A stretch of 64,000 bases of DNA from Anaeromyces robustus (Eukaryota; Neocallimastigomycota; Neocallimastigomycetes; Neocallimastigales; Neocallimastigaceae), in NCBI GenBank assembly GCA_002104895.1, contig MCFG01000005.1, positions 371,001-435,000 of the forward strand. The letters are read 5' to 3'. The first letter of the stretch is position 1. Every line of letters starts with the position of its first letter. A program made the translations under genes and the position numbers. This document shows positions 1 to 15,148 of this stretch, piece after piece. Under the pieces are notes generated by a model, which worked only from the letters and a program-made list of their open reading frames with translations, ran no database searches and had not been told where the DNA came from.

Positions 1-647
1 ATATCTTTATTTTTATCTTCTTTTTCTTCTAATTCGTCCATACAATTGGTTAGAATTTTAATTTGTTCTTTTAATTTATCAATATTTTCTCTCCATTGAT
101 TAATTTCATTTTTTAAATCTGAAATACTATTATTTTTAATATTTACTTCTCTTTCTAATGCAGCTACTTTTTTATCTTTTGCATAATTCATATTATTTAA
201 TTTATTTAAACTGTCATTCATTTCTATAATGTTATTTTGCATTTCCTTTAAATATTCTTTCGTTGGCATGTCAGATATTAAATTTTCAAGTAAAGTTAAT
301 AGAGAACTACGTACTATAATATAATCTTTAGCTTCACTTCTTAGCTTTGATAATATAGTTTCAAGATCATCTTTAGTAACTTTATTAGTAGAAAGACATG
401 ATAAATTATCAATACCTAATCCTTTTGTTGGTGTATTATAATCTTTTATTACTTCAGGACAATAACATTGTTCATTATTTATTTTTTTTGCTTCAGTGAA
501 ATGAATAGGTTTCTTTGAAACATTAATATTGGTATTTTCATTTTGATCGACTTTTTTAATATCTTTTTTTTCGTATATATTTTGAATATTTTTAAAAACT
601 GAATTTTCAGACAGTTTATTCCTTAATACAGATGGAGTGGTCGGCAT
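1..647 (-). CDS. Coiled-coil protein, N-terminal part (runs off left edge)
   Basis: An open frame starts at the ATG complementary to 645-647 and stays open to base 1, giving about 215 residues with no intron and no stop. The first 80 residues are polar and probably disordered (start MPTTPSVLRNKLSENSVFKN). From about residue 95 onward the sequence has hydrophobic residues at heptad spacing among Lys, Glu and Asn (for example KVAALEREVNIKNNSISDL), which indicates a long alpha-helical coiled coil continuing out of the window. No catalytic motif is visible. The start is the first ATG after an in-frame A/T-rich leader. I do not recognise the family; structural, cytoskeletal or centrosomal roles are all possible. 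Codon use and G+C content match the confident genes in the window, so I am fairly sure it is a real gene. Confidence 0.75.
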   Translation of the reverse strand, partial: MPTTPSVLRNKLSENSVFKNIQNIYEKKDIKKVDQNENTNINVSKKPIHFTEAKKINNEQCYCPEVIKDYNTPTKGLGIDNLSCLSTNKVTKDDLETILSKLRSEAKDYIIVRSSLLTLLENLISDMPTKEYLKEMQNNIIEMNDSLNKLNNMNYAKDKKVAALEREVNIKNNSISDLKNEINQWRENIDKLKEQIKILTNCMDELEEKEDKNKD

Positions 648-1270
648 TTTATTTTTTTTTTTTATATTTATGTATTTTTTTTTATTTGTTTGTTTTATTT
701 ATTGTTCTTTATATATAATATAATTAACTATTATTAATAAATGGATTATTTAAAAAAAAAAGAAATTTAAAAATAAAATAAATATATAAATTATTAAAAC
801 TTTTATTATTTTATATTTCTTCAAAATATTTTATATAAAAAGAATTAGCAGTATTTTAGTATTTTATATAATATTTATTACTAATATAATTATATCAATT
901 AGAATCTTTTATAAATTTAAATTATATAATTTAAAGTATTTAAAGTTTTTATTTTTGGTATAAATACTAATAATTTTTAAAGAAATGTATCTTACAAGAA
1001 AACAAATTAGTAAATTTATATTAATCACGATAAATGATTTGACAATTAAAATTTTATTTGTAAATGACAGCAAATTATTAAAAAAAGAAAGTTATCACAT
1101 TTTTTTTTCAATTATTAATTTAATGTAATATTATTTTTTTGAATAAATTATATTAAATTATTTATAATTATGATATAAGATTTTCATATATTATTATTAT
1201 TATTATTATTACTATTATTATTATTATTATTATTATATTATTGTTTTTTACATTATTATTATAAAATTTC

Positions 1271-1743
<473 letters not shown>

Positions 1744-2322
1744 TACATAGATTAAAGCTCAAAAAGAGTTTTATTAAATATATATATAATTATGTAATAA
1801 TTGTGATATCTTAAATAATTTATATTTATTTTATTTTGTGTTTATATATATTACAATATTTTAACCTATAATTACATATATATATATATATTAATTATAT
1901 CAAATACTTTTATATATATAGTGATAGTTACAATTTTTTTTATTTAAAAGTTGTATAATATTTTTATATATAATAATCTTTATTGTATAAATGAATTAGA
2001 TATGAAAATAAAGAATCCATTTTAAATTATTCTTATTTTTCAAAAATACAATTATTTATATATATCGTTAAATATTTTTTTAATCTATTAATATTAAATC
2101 ATTCTTTTTTTTAAAAGCTTTATTTATATAAATTTTTTAAATGTAATTTACATTTTTGTATAACATTTGTTCTAACCAATAAAATTGTTAAATAATAAAA
2201 ATAAAATGATATTATATATATTACATTATATTCCATAATATATTATAATAAATTAAAATTTTTTTATAAACTAAAAATTCAACTTTTTTTTCATCTTTTA
2301 CACTAATAATGAAAAATAGAAA

Positions 2323-2417
2323 ATATTAAAATAAAATAAAATAAAATAAAATAAAATAAAATAAAATAAAATAAAATAAAATAAAATAAAATAAAATAAA
2401 ATAAAATAAAATAAAAT
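2323..2417. repeat. (TAAAA)n microsatellite
   Basis: About nineteen perfect copies of the pentamer TAAAA. On the minus strand it is translatable as FYFIL repeats, which I do not regard as coding. Confidence 0.9.
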
Positions 2418-2682
2418 ATAATTAAATAGAATATAAATTGTAATAAAATCAATATTATAATTGAAATAACAACCATACCAATAATATAATTATAACAACA
2501 ATAATATAAAATACCATTCTTCATTTTAATCAAACAATATATAATTTTTAATTATTTTATTTTAATTTATATATTTTCTATTTTCATTTTTGTAATTTTT
2601 TTTTGCTATATGGATATATATTTAATTTAATTTAATTTACTCTTTTTAAGTCAATAATTATATGAATAAATAATAAATTAAA

Positions 2683-5600
2683 ATGGCTGAAAATATACAA
2701 AAACAAACACAATATCAATATACTGCTAATAGCAATCTTGTATTACAAGCAGATCGTTCATCTTTGCCACGTCGTAATCAAGAACCAAGTGGTGAACCAG
2801 AATCATTATGGGGAAAAATTAATCCAAAGGATTTTGGTGATAGGGCGCAAAGAACATTTAATGAAGAAAAAGAAAAAAGAGAAAAAAGAAAAAAGGAAAG
2901 AGAAGAAAAACGAAAACAAAAGGGATATAATTCATATGAAAGGCCTAAAAAAAAGAAGAAAGAAAGGTACAATTATTCAATATTTTTAATATTAATTCAT
3001 GAATTTTATTATTATCTGAATATTTCAAATTAGTTATTTTTATGATCAACTCTTCTAAAAGTTTTAATATCTTTATACAACAGATTATATATAAATATTT
3101 TATTTTTTTATTAATTAAATGTTTATAAATATAAGAATTTAAATAAAAATTTAAATATTTCAGTATAGATTAATTTAGATGTAGATATATAAATTTATAA
3201 ACATGAAATATTATATATTAATTTTTATATATATATTTTAATGTTAGTTTATTCCTAGGTCATGAAGATATTTTATCAGCTACAGATAATTTTGAGGGAT
3301 TATCATATCAACCTAAAACAAAAGAAACGCAACAAGCATATGAATTTTTATTATCATTTATTCAAAAGAATCTTGGAGATATTCAACAAGATGTATTAAG
3401 AGATGCTACAGATGAAGTAATTACAATATTGAAAGATATTAATTTAAAAGATTTTGATAAGAAAAAGTCGATAGAAGAAATAATAGGTGAATTATCATCA
3501 GATCAATTTGCACGATTAATTAATTTAGGTAAGCAAATTACAGATTATAATCAAGATCAAAATGAAAATATAAATGATGATGGTATGGCAAGAGATACTG
3601 CAATTGATGAAGAATATGGTGTTGCTGTAGTATTTGATGATGATGATGATTTACAAGATGATGAAGATGAAATTAGAGATGATGAATCAGATGATTCAGA
3701 AGAAGGTCAAGAAACTACAACAGATATGTTTTTAAAATCAGCAACGGGTGATAATGAATCAGAACAAGAAGGTGATGAAGAAGAAGATGATTTTACAACA
3801 GTTATTCATACAGAATCAAAAATTAATTTTGATGGCTCAGGTAATAAGGAACCAAAAGTAGTTCAACCACATGATATAGATGCTTTTTGGTTGCAAAGAA
3901 AGATATCAACTTATTATCATGATGCTCACGTTGCTCAAGAAAAAACATCAGCAACTTTTGATATTTTGTCTTCAGCTGCAAACCCACGTGATTGTGAAAA
4001 TGAATTGATGAATCTTTTTGATTATAATAATTTTGATTTAGTAAAGTTATTAACAAGAAATAGAGATATAATTGTATGGTGTACAAAACTTGCTCGTGCA
4101 ACACCTGTTGAACGAATTGGTATAGAAAAAGAAATGAATGAGAATGGAAAGGAATATATATTAAAACAATTAAGCGATGCTCCAACACAACAAATAAAGG
4201 AAAAGCATCGTAAAGGAGTGGTTGAAGATGCCATGGAATTAGATAAACCAAATAAACCTTTACCACCATCTGCTTCTGCAACTATTTCTTCAGGAGTAAA
4301 ATCAAAGAATAAATTATTAGCACCAAAGCAAAATATTGATATTGATTCTCTTATATTTACTCAAGGTAATCACTTAATGTCAAATAAAAAATGTAAACTT
4401 CCCAATGGTTCATTTAAGCGTTCTAAAGGAAATTATGAAGAAATTCATATTCCAGCACCAAAACCGAAAAAATTTGAAGACAATGAAAAATTAATTCCTA
4501 TATCAGAATTACCAGAATGGGCAAGACCAGGTTTTCCTAATGCTCAATCATTGAATAGAGTACAAAGTCGTGTTTATCCTACAGCTTTTTCAAGTGATGA
4601 AAATCTTTTACTTTGTGCTCCAACTGGTGCAGGTAAGACTAATGTTGCTATGTTAACTATTCTTAGAGAAATAAATAAAAATCGCAATCCAAAAACAGGT
4701 GAAATTAATATGGATGCCTTTAAGATTGTATATGTTGCTCCAATGAAAGCTTTAGTACAAGAAATGGTAGGAAATTTTTCAACTCGTTTAAAACATTTTA
4801 ATATTAAGGTAGCTGAATTAACAGGTGATCGACAACTCACTAAACAACAAATTACAGAGACACAAATTATAGTTACTACACCAGAAAAATGGGATATTAT
4901 TACTCGTAAAGGTTCTGATAAATCCTATACTAATTTAGTTCGTTTATTAATTATTGATGAAATTCATTTATTACATGATGATAGAGGTCCAGTATTGGAA
5001 AGTATTGTTAGTAGAACTTTAAGACAAATTGAACAAACTCAAGAATATGTTCGTCTTGTTGGTCTTAGTGCCACATTACCAAATTATGTTGATGTTGCAA
5101 CTTTCTTAAGAGTTGATCTTAAGACAGGTTTATTCTTTTTTGATAATAGCTACCGTCCATGTCCATTAAATCAACAATATATTGGTGTTTCTGAAAAGAA
5201 AGCAATAAAACGTTATCATTTAATGAATGAGATTACTTATGAAAAAGTCATGGAATCAGTTGGTAAAGAACAAATTTTAATTTTTACTCATTCCCGTAAG
5301 GAAACTGCTCGTACAGCCAAAATTATTCGTGATATGGCAATTGAAAAGGATACAATTGGTCAAATTTTAAAGAATGATTCAGCTAGTCAAGAAATTTTAC
5401 AAAGTGAATCAGCTACTGTGAAAAATGAAGATTTGAAAGATATACTTCCTTATGGTTTTGCAATTCACCATGCTGGAATGAGTCGTGCTGATCGTACTTT
5501 AGTTGAGGATCTTTTTACTGATGGTTACATTAAAGTTCTTGTTTCTACTGCTACTTTAGCTTGGGGTGTTAATTTACCTGCTCACACTGTTATTATTAAA

Positions 5601-8600
5601 GGAACGCAAATTTATTCACCAGAAAAAGGTAGTTGGGTTGAACTTTCTCCACAAGATATTCTTCAAATGTTAGGTCGTGCTGGTCGTCCACAATATGATG
5701 TAAATGGTGAAGGTATTATTATTACATCTCAAACTGAGTTACAATACTATCTGTCTTTACTTAATCAACAGTTACCAATTGAATCACAATTCATGAAACG
5801 CTTAGCAGATAATTTAAATGCTGAAGTTGTTTTAGGTACTATAAGAAACAGAGATGATGCTGTTCAGTGGCTTGGTTATACTTATTTATATGTTAGAATG
5901 CTTAGAAACCCAGCTTTATATGGTATTTCTCAGGAAGAATTAGAAGAAGATCCTTTCTTAGAACAAAAAAGAATTGATTTAATTCATAGTGCAGCAATTA
6001 TTTTGGATAAATGTAATTTAATTAAATATGATAAAAAACTTGGTAAGATTCAAGTTACTGAACTCGGTCGTATAGCTAGTCATTACTATATTTCTCATAA
6101 TTCAATGTCTATTTATAACCAACATTTAAAACCAATGATGAGTATTGTTGATTTATTTAGAGTATTTGCTTTATCTGATGAATTTAAATACATTCCAGTA
6201 AGAGAAGAAGAAAAATTAGAATTACAAAAATTACTTGAAAGAGTACCTATTCCAGTAAAGGAAAGTGTTGAAGAACCCACTGCAAAAACAAATGTACTTC
6301 TTCAAGCCTATATTTCTCAGTTAAAATTAGAAGGTTTTGCTTTAATGGCTGATATGGTTTATATTACTCAAAGTGCTGGTAGAATTTTAAGAGCTATTTT
6401 TGAAATTTGTCTTAAACGTGAATGGGCTCAATTATCAAGAAAAGCATTAGAACTTTGTAAAATGGTTAGTCATCGTATTTGGTTATCTATGAATCCATTA
6501 AGACAATTTAAAGATATTCCATATGATATTATAAAAAGATTAGAAAAGAAGGAATTTTCATGGGACAGATATTATGATTTAAATCCTCAAGAACTTGGTG
6601 AATTAGCACATCTTCCAAAAGCTGGTAAGTTAATTTACAAATATGTTCATCAATTCCCAAAATTAGAATTAGAAGCTCATGTTCAACCAATTACACGTTC
6701 TTTATTAAGAATTGAATTAACAATTACACCTGATTTCCAATTTGATTCAAAAGTTCACGAAGGTGGTGCTGAACCATTCTGGATTCTGGTTGAAGATGTA
6801 GATAGTGAACATATTCTATTCCAAGATATATTTATATTAAAAGAACAATATGCTGAAGAAGATCATACAATAACATTTACTGTTCCATTATTTGATCCAT
6901 TACCTCCAAACTATTTTATTAGTGTTATTAGTGATCGTTGGCTTCATTCTGAAACCAGACTTCCAGTTTCATTTAGACATCTTATTCTCCCAGAAAAATA
7001 TCCACCACATACAGATTTATTAGATCTTCAACCTTTGCCAGTTTCATCATTAAAAAATCCAGAATATGAAGCAATTTATAATAAAGATTTAAAATATTTT
7101 AATCCTATTCAAACCCAAGTGTTTAAAACTCTTTATAATACAGACGATAATGCCTTCATTGGCGCATCAGCTGGTAGTGGTAAAACAATTTGTGCAGAAT
7201 TTGCATTATTAAGATTATGGGCAATTAATCCAAAAGCAAGATGTGTTTATGTTGCACCATATGAAGAAATTATTGAACAAAAAGCACGTGAATGGAAAGC
7301 TAAAATGGGAAATTTATTAGGAGGTAAGAATATTGTTGTATTAACAGGAGAAACAGCAGCTGACTTGAAACTTTTAGAAAAAGGTGATATTATTTTTTCT
7401 ACTCCACAGAAATGGGATATGCTTTCTAGAAGATGGAAACAACGTCGTAACATTCAAACTATTGGCTTATTTATTATGGATGAAATTCATTTTATTGGTA
7501 GTGATATTGGTCCAATAATTGAAATTATTGTTTCAAGAATGCGTTATATTAGCGTTCAAACTGGTAATAAAATTCGTATAGTTACTTTAGGTGCTTCTTT
7601 AGCAAATGCTAGAGATCTTGGAGAATGGATTGGTGCAAATAGTCATTCTATTTACAATTTCCAACCTAACATAAGACCTGTTCCATTAGAAATATACATT
7701 CAAGGTTATTCTATTCCACACTTTGCTAGTTTAATGATTGCTATGACAAAACCAACTTATCTTGCTATTACATCTGGCGAAGATCAATCGGCTTTAATTT
7801 TTGTTCCAAGTCGTAAACAATGTTGTTTGACAGCTGTTGATTTATTAACTTTATGTACAGCAGATGGTAATGAATCTAAGTTCCTTCATTGTAAACCAGA
7901 AGAAATTGAACCATTCATTGAAAGAATATCTGATAAAACCTTAAAGGAAACAGTTTCAAGAGGTATTGGATTTTATCATGAAGCTCTTTCTAAATCGGAT
8001 AAACAAACTGTAGAGCATTTATTCCAAGCAGGAGCAATACAGGTTGTAGTTGCCAGTCGTGAAACATCATGGGAAATTGATATTCGTAGTAGTTTGGTTG
8101 TTATTATGGGTACTCAATATTTTGCTGGAAAAGAACATCGTTATGTTGATTATCCAGTCATTGATGTTTTACAGATGATGGGTCGTGCTTGTAAACCATC
8201 TAATAGTGAAAGTGGTCGCTGTTATTTAATGTGTCAAAGTGTTAAGAAAGATTTTTATAAGAAGTTCCTTTATGAAGCACTTCCTGTAGAAAGTCATTTA
8301 AATCATTTCCTTCATGATCATTTTAATGCTGAAATTGTTACAAAAACTATTGAAAATAAACAAGATGCTGTTGATTATTTAACTTGGACTTTCTTATATC
8401 GTCGTATGTCTCTTAATCCAAACTATTATGGACTTCAAGGTGTAACACATCGTCATATTAGTGATTATCTTTCTGAATTGGTTGAAAATACATTATTTGA
8501 TTTACAAAAAAGTAAATGTATTACAATTGAAGATGATATGGATATTAGTCCACTTAATTTAGGTATGGTTGCCGCATATTATTATATTAACTATGTTACT

Positions 8601-9680
8601 ATTGAAATGTTTAGTATGAGTTTATCAGAAAATACTAGATTTAAAGGTTTGATGGAAATTTTGAGTGCCGCTGCTGAATTTGAAGATATACCAATTCGTC
8701 ATAGAGAAGATACTGTAATTCGTCGTATTTATGAACACTGTCCAGTCAAATTCTCTAATGCAAATTTCCATGATTCTCACACAAAGACTAATATATTATT
8801 ACAAGCCCACTTCTCAAGACTTCAACTTCCACCTGATTTAGAATTTGATCAAAAACTTATACTTAATAAGATTATTCCATTAATTCAAGCTGCAGTAGAT
8901 GTCATTAGTAGTAATGGTTGGCTTACTACTGCTCTTAATTGTATGGAACTTTGTCAAATGTGTGTTCAAGCCGTTTGGAATCATGATTCACCGTTAAAAC
9001 AAATTCCATTCTTTACAAAAGATGTAATTAAACGTTGTGAAGATGCAGGTGCTGGTGAGAGTGTCTTTGATATTATGGAAATGGAGGATGATGTTCGTAC
9101 AAAATGTTTACAAATGAATAATAAACAATTAGCAGAAGTAGCTAAATATGTTAATAGATATCCAAATGTTGATTTAACCTTTGAAATAGTAGATAAAGAT
9201 GAAATTGTTGCAGGTGAACCTGTTACTCTTAAAATTTTATTAGAAAGAGATGAAGATGATGAAGAAGAAAGTGAAGAAGAAAGTGAAGGAGAAGATAAAA
9301 TGGATGTTGATAAAAAGAAATCAAAAGTTAAACCTGAAATTGGTCCAGTAATAGCTCCATATTATCCAGGTAAAAAAGATGAAGGATGGTGGATTGTTGT
9401 TGGTGATCCAAAAACTAAACAACTTGTAGCTATTAAAAGAACCACTTTACAATATCATGCATCTTTTAAATTAGAATTTATTGCACCAGAAGAACCAGGC
9501 AAATATAATTATACCCTTTATCTTTTATGTGATGCTTATATGGGTGATGACCAAGAATATCCAGTGAAGTTTAATGTACTTGAAGGTGAAGATGATGATA
9601 GTGAGGAAGAAGAAGAAGAAGAAGAAGAAGGAAAAGAAGAAGAAGAGGAAGAAGAAAGTGGTGATAATATGGAAGAATAA
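2683..9680 (+). CDS. BRR2: Brr2/SNRNP200 U5 snRNP ATP-dependent RNA helicase
   Basis: Ski2-like superfamily 2 helicase of the U5 snRNP that unwinds U4/U6 during spliceosome activation. Exon 1 (2683-2966) starts with a typical Brr2 N-terminus (YTANSNLVLQADRS); exon 2 runs to 9680, for about 2,238 residues, close to the usual 2,140-2,170. Two helicase-Sec63 cassettes are visible. The first has APTGAGKT (about residue 552), DEIH (665), SAT and QMLGRAGRP (901). The second keeps ASAGSGKT (1401) and DEIH (1506) but has a degenerate motif VI, QMMGRACKP (1737), and GASLAN instead of SAT, as expected for the regulatory cassette of this family. An acidic insert (nt 9250-9320) interrupts the last Ig-like domain, and a Glu-rich tail closes the protein. 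The phase-consistent acceptor of the single intron is TTAG at 3244-3247; the more canonical CTAG at 3255-3258 breaks the frame, so this border is uncertain. Identity is very sure. Confidence 0.96.
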
Positions 9681-9708
9681 AGTCATCTATAAATATTGAA
9701 AAATTTAG

Positions 9709-9742
<34 letters not shown>

Positions 9743-10340
9743 AAAAGAAAAGTAGAATATATATAAATACCATTTTAAAGAAAAATATCAGTTTATATAA
9801 ATTATCTTTATATAAAGATATTTATATAAACAAAAATAAAAACAGAAACAAAAAAAAAAAAAAGTAAATATTTTTTTTTATAAATTACCTTTTTTTTTTT
9901 TTTTTTTTTTTTTTTTCATAATTTTTATATTTAGTTATTTTTTTTTTTTATAATGATAAATACTTTAATTTTTATTTTATAATATTTATATTTTTTATCC
10001 ATCTTTTTTTTATATATTTTTTATTAATAAATTAATTTACATAATTTTTCATATTTAATCATTTTTATTAAATAAACATAAATAACTAATATTTGAACAA
10101 ACTTAAAAATTATTTATTATTATTATTTTTTTTTTTTTATTTTCAATTTATATTGCAAAATATTTATTAAAAAAAAACAAAAAAATAAAAAAACAATATA
10201 TACAATAAAAAATTTTTATAATAAAAAAAGATATTTATAATTATGTGTTATTATTATTACTATTATTATATTTTATTTTTTTTTGTATTTCAATAATTAA
10301 TTTTATTATTTTTATTTGATTTAAATATTTTGATTCTTCA
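9681..10340. other. Convergent intergenic region, no gene seen
   Basis: A/T-rich spacer between the stops of Brr2 (+) and the XRCC2-like gene (-). It holds long homopolymer A and T runs just after the Brr2 stop (9711-9740, 9890-9916) that may include 3' processing signals. Nothing else is recognisable. Confidence 0.7.
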
Positions 10341-10423
10341 TTAAAATTCTATTGTATTAATAAAATCAAAAGAATCGTTTGATTTTTGATATTTAATAGT
10401 ATTTAGAATAAAATTATTGATTA

Positions 10424-10477
<54 letters not shown>

Positions 10478-12143
10478 CGTTGCTGTTGTTGTTGTTGTTA
10501 TTGTTATTATTAATATAGGGTATTAAAAAAGATTTTGATTTTTCATTTAAACATAAAATATGATGTGATAGTATTGATTTAATTTCATAATCTTCAGTTG
10601 CTTTTCCTTATTTTTTTTATTTTATTTTTTTTTTTTTTCAAAAAAAAAAAAATAAAATAAAAAATATATATATAGGATTATATATATAATTTAAAAAACA
10701 TAATATAATATAAAAAAATATAATATTAATAATAAAATAATAATTTTTTTTTGTTTTTAATATTAATATGATATTAATGCATATATTATAAATATATATA
10801 TAAATATTATATATTTTAAAAAAGTATTTTAATGTGATTATTACCATTAATTATGACTCTATAGGGTATCCAATGGTTAATAATATCTATAGGATGAAAA
10901 ATATACGGTATAGATTGATGATTTTCATTATTATCAATAATATTTTCACATATTGATTCATCCATAACTGATTCAGTATCTGTTTCATGTGATACAATTA
11001 ATTGACAATACTGTTGTTTACTTTTTTATTATTTTTATTTAGCAGTAGCAGCATAATAATAGGAATAATAATATGAAGCATTCAATATTTATTTTATTAT
11101 AAATTTTATATTAAATAGCATACAAGTATATTTTTTCATAATTTTTAGTTAAAAAAAAATAGAATTATATATATTAATATATTTATACTAATATCTTACC
11201 TTTTCAATAAGGAATTAATATGAGTTATTGTATTTTGTATTAATGCTACTATTTTAGATATATTATATATTCTTATATATATATTTATACTAATTAATAA
11301 CTCATAATATTTAAAAAAAAAAAAAAAAAAAATAACATGATATATTCTCTTATTCATATATACATTTTATTATTATCTTCAAAATAAGAAAAAAAATTGT
11401 CTATAATAATACATGAAGGATATTTATTTTGAAATAAGGTATGATTTAATAATGGGAATGCAATAAAAAAAGCTTTTAATTCTTCTAATGTATGAATATA
11501 TCTTTTAAATGTATACAAAATTGAAATATTTATATTAGAAATTTGAATTATAGTTCATTTTATAAATATTTTAATATTTTATAAATATTTTAATATCATT
11601 TAATTTATTTACTTTATTTCAATGGAATTAAAAAATGACATGCTTTTCCGATCATATAAAAAATACACGGGTATATATTGCTGAATTTCATTTGATAGTC
11701 TTGAAGTAATTAACCAAATTGTTTGCTGTTGTTGAGAATTTACATTTTGATTTAAATTAAAAATGTAATTGAATAAAAATATAAGCAGTTCTCTATAAAT
11801 ACATATATATAATTATATTTAAAATCATGAATTTTATATTAATATATTAATATATCAAAAAAACTATTTTATTTTTATATATTATTTTATTTCTTCTTTC
11901 TTTTATAAATATAATTAATTTATTTTTTTTTATTTGAAAAAAATTTTGTATAATTTAAAAACAAAATTATTGAATATTATTATTAATTAATTGTTCTAGA
12001 TAATAAAAAAAGAACAATATTTACGAATTTTTGTTTCCTATAATTAAACAAGAATCATTAATTTCATATTTTTCAATATACTTTTCTTTGTTAATCAGAT
12101 TTTTTGTATTACAAAAATTGAGGATGGAATGTTTAATATTCAT
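10341..12143 (-). CDS. RAD51-paralogue-like RecA-fold protein, probably XRCC2-like
   Basis: Five exons on the minus strand join in phase: 12025-12143, 11613-11792, 11364-11501, 10845-11020 and 10341-10606, giving about 292 residues (human XRCC2 has 280). The order of elements fits a RAD51 paralogue. A beta strand (DSCLIIGNKN) is followed by ELLIFLFNYI, where XRCC2 has its P-loop and the helix after it. Next come a strand (TIWLITSR), a helix with HTLEELKAFF, a Walker-B-like strand CIIIDNFF (Asp134), a further strand YCQLIVSHE, and a C-terminal half ending in NDSFDFINTIEF. The Walker A lysine and threonine are absent: the exon 1/2 junction reads GNKNS-ELL. A run of Asn encoded by AAT/AAC lies in exon 5. 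XRCC2 acts in homologous recombination with RAD51 and RAD51D. The gene is well supported by phase closure; the XRCC2 label rests on my reading of weak motifs, and another RecA-fold paralogue is possible. Confidence 0.6.
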
Positions 12144-12360
12144 TTTTAAATAAAAAAAAATATATATATATAAATATAAAAACAAGATTTTTTTTAACTA
12201 TTAAACTTATTATTAAAGATTAATTATTTTGTGTAACAATTTTATAAATAAATATTAAAAAACTTTTAATTAATCTCATATAATCCAGGAAAATGAAGAA
12301 AAAAAAATTTTTTTTTAGTTTTATTTAAAATTATTTAAAGCTAAAGTAAAATATATTATT
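12144..12360. promoter_or_regulatory. Divergent promoter region, XRCC2-like / Tad2
   Basis: A 217-bp A/T-rich spacer separates the start codons of two divergent genes and must hold both 5' ends. It contains A and T runs (for example around 12150-12175 and 12300-12316) but no motif I can name. Confidence 0.4.
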
Positions 12361-13648
<1,288 letters not shown>

Positions 13649-13962
13649 ACTATAATAATCATACTACTAAATAACAATGAATTTTAATTTAATTTATTTA
13701 TATATTTTTTAAAGAGTTTTAATAAATAAATATATCAATATTATCATTTAATAAATTCAATCTATATATATCTATATATATATATATATATATATAACAT
13801 ATTTTAAATTATTATTATTATTTTTTTTTTATAATTTTAATATTAAATAATTTTATTTTATACTATCAAGATAATTAATAAATTATAGTATTTTTGATAT
13901 TATATAACCATTTTCAATTATTGTATTTATTTTTTTCATTTTGAAAATTTAGTTAATTCTCT

Positions 13963-15148
13963 TTATATTTTTTGACGTTTAACATTATCATTATCATCAT
14001 CATCATTTTCAGGAGGTTCATGAATTGGTGATTCAAATTCGGTTTCCATTTGATTGAAATAATTTACTGAAAAAGTATTAAAATATAATAAAATAAAGAT
14101 TATATAAAAAAAGTACATTTAAATAGATATAAATATGAATAAAATGAATATATAAATTAATAAATAAAAAAAAAATTTTAGATAAATAACATGATAATTC
14201 AAAATTATTATTTACTATCAAACATTTCTGATTCATCCATTGAATCATCTGGATCAGGATGTAATTCTGTACATCGTGTTATTTCTTCATATGCTAAAGT
14301 TACTATTATTATAATTAATAAATTTAATTAAATAAATATTATAAAATAACAATTAAAATTAAAATAAAATATAAAAATATTAATTATAATTAATAATTAA
14401 AAATCAATATTTTCATATATATTTATATTATATATACTACAATCTATATATATTTAATATATTTATATATAAATTGTAGTATACTTAATATGCTACAAAT
14501 TTCATATATAATAAAAATAAATTAATTATTATTGAAATCATCATAATTGTTTCATATTAACTTACATTTTATTTCATTTTCGAAGATAAAATTAAATTCT
14601 ATAATATAATCATCATCATCTTCCATATAATTTTCAATTTCTTCTTCAGTATTGGTTTCATTTTCAGATTTTTTTATATCTATAGGTAGAATATCTTTAT
14701 TTTCATTAAATATAGTACATTTATTATTATCTAATTGCATATAAATACATCTTTTATTTTGTTCTGAAGAACTTGAAATTGCATGCATTGATATTGTATT
14801 ATAATCAATTGAAATTCCTTTTTGTATGTTATTTAGCCAATAGATTATTTCTCTTATTAAAGAATCAAAATTATACAAATTTATTTAAAATATAATAATA
14901 ATAAAAAAAAAGTATAAAGGTTTTAATTATATAATAATTTTTTATATATTGATATATCTTAATAGTAAAAAATAATATATTTACTCTGTTGTTACATATA
15001 TTGTTCCATTTGGTTTGCTATTTAAGAAATTTAAACATTGAATATCAGGGGATATTTTTAATAAAACATTGCTTTCTGTAAATTTTAATATTTTATCATT
15101 ATCTTTTTCTATATCTTCAGATAGTTTTGAAATTATTTTTATTGGCAT
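13963..15148 (-). CDS. CLNS1A: pICln, methylosome subunit / Sm-protein assembly chaperone
   Basis: pICln binds Sm proteins and presents them to the PRMT5 methylosome before snRNP assembly. Four exons (14985-15148, 14566-14852, 14216-14302, 13963-14066) join in phase and encode about 213 residues; human pICln has 237. Family landmarks are in order: a PH-like domain with GTIYVTTE (the GTLYI strand), YWLNNIQKGISIDYNTISMH (matching the conserved WL...GFSLEYPTISLHA region), an acidic loop (MEDDDDYIIEFNF) and TELHPDPDDS, close to the LHPDPED signature. The C-terminal exon (NYFNQMETEFESP and an Asp-rich run) matches the acidic tail. Exon 3 could also begin at a second in-phase acceptor (TTTAG before CATATG), but the longer form fits family spacing better. 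Together with Brr2 it is a second snRNP-related gene here, probably by chance. Confidence 0.9.

Noticed and set aside
2303-2533. FYFIL-repeat open frame on the minus strand
   Set aside because: It is a TAAAA array with short A/T-rich flanks.
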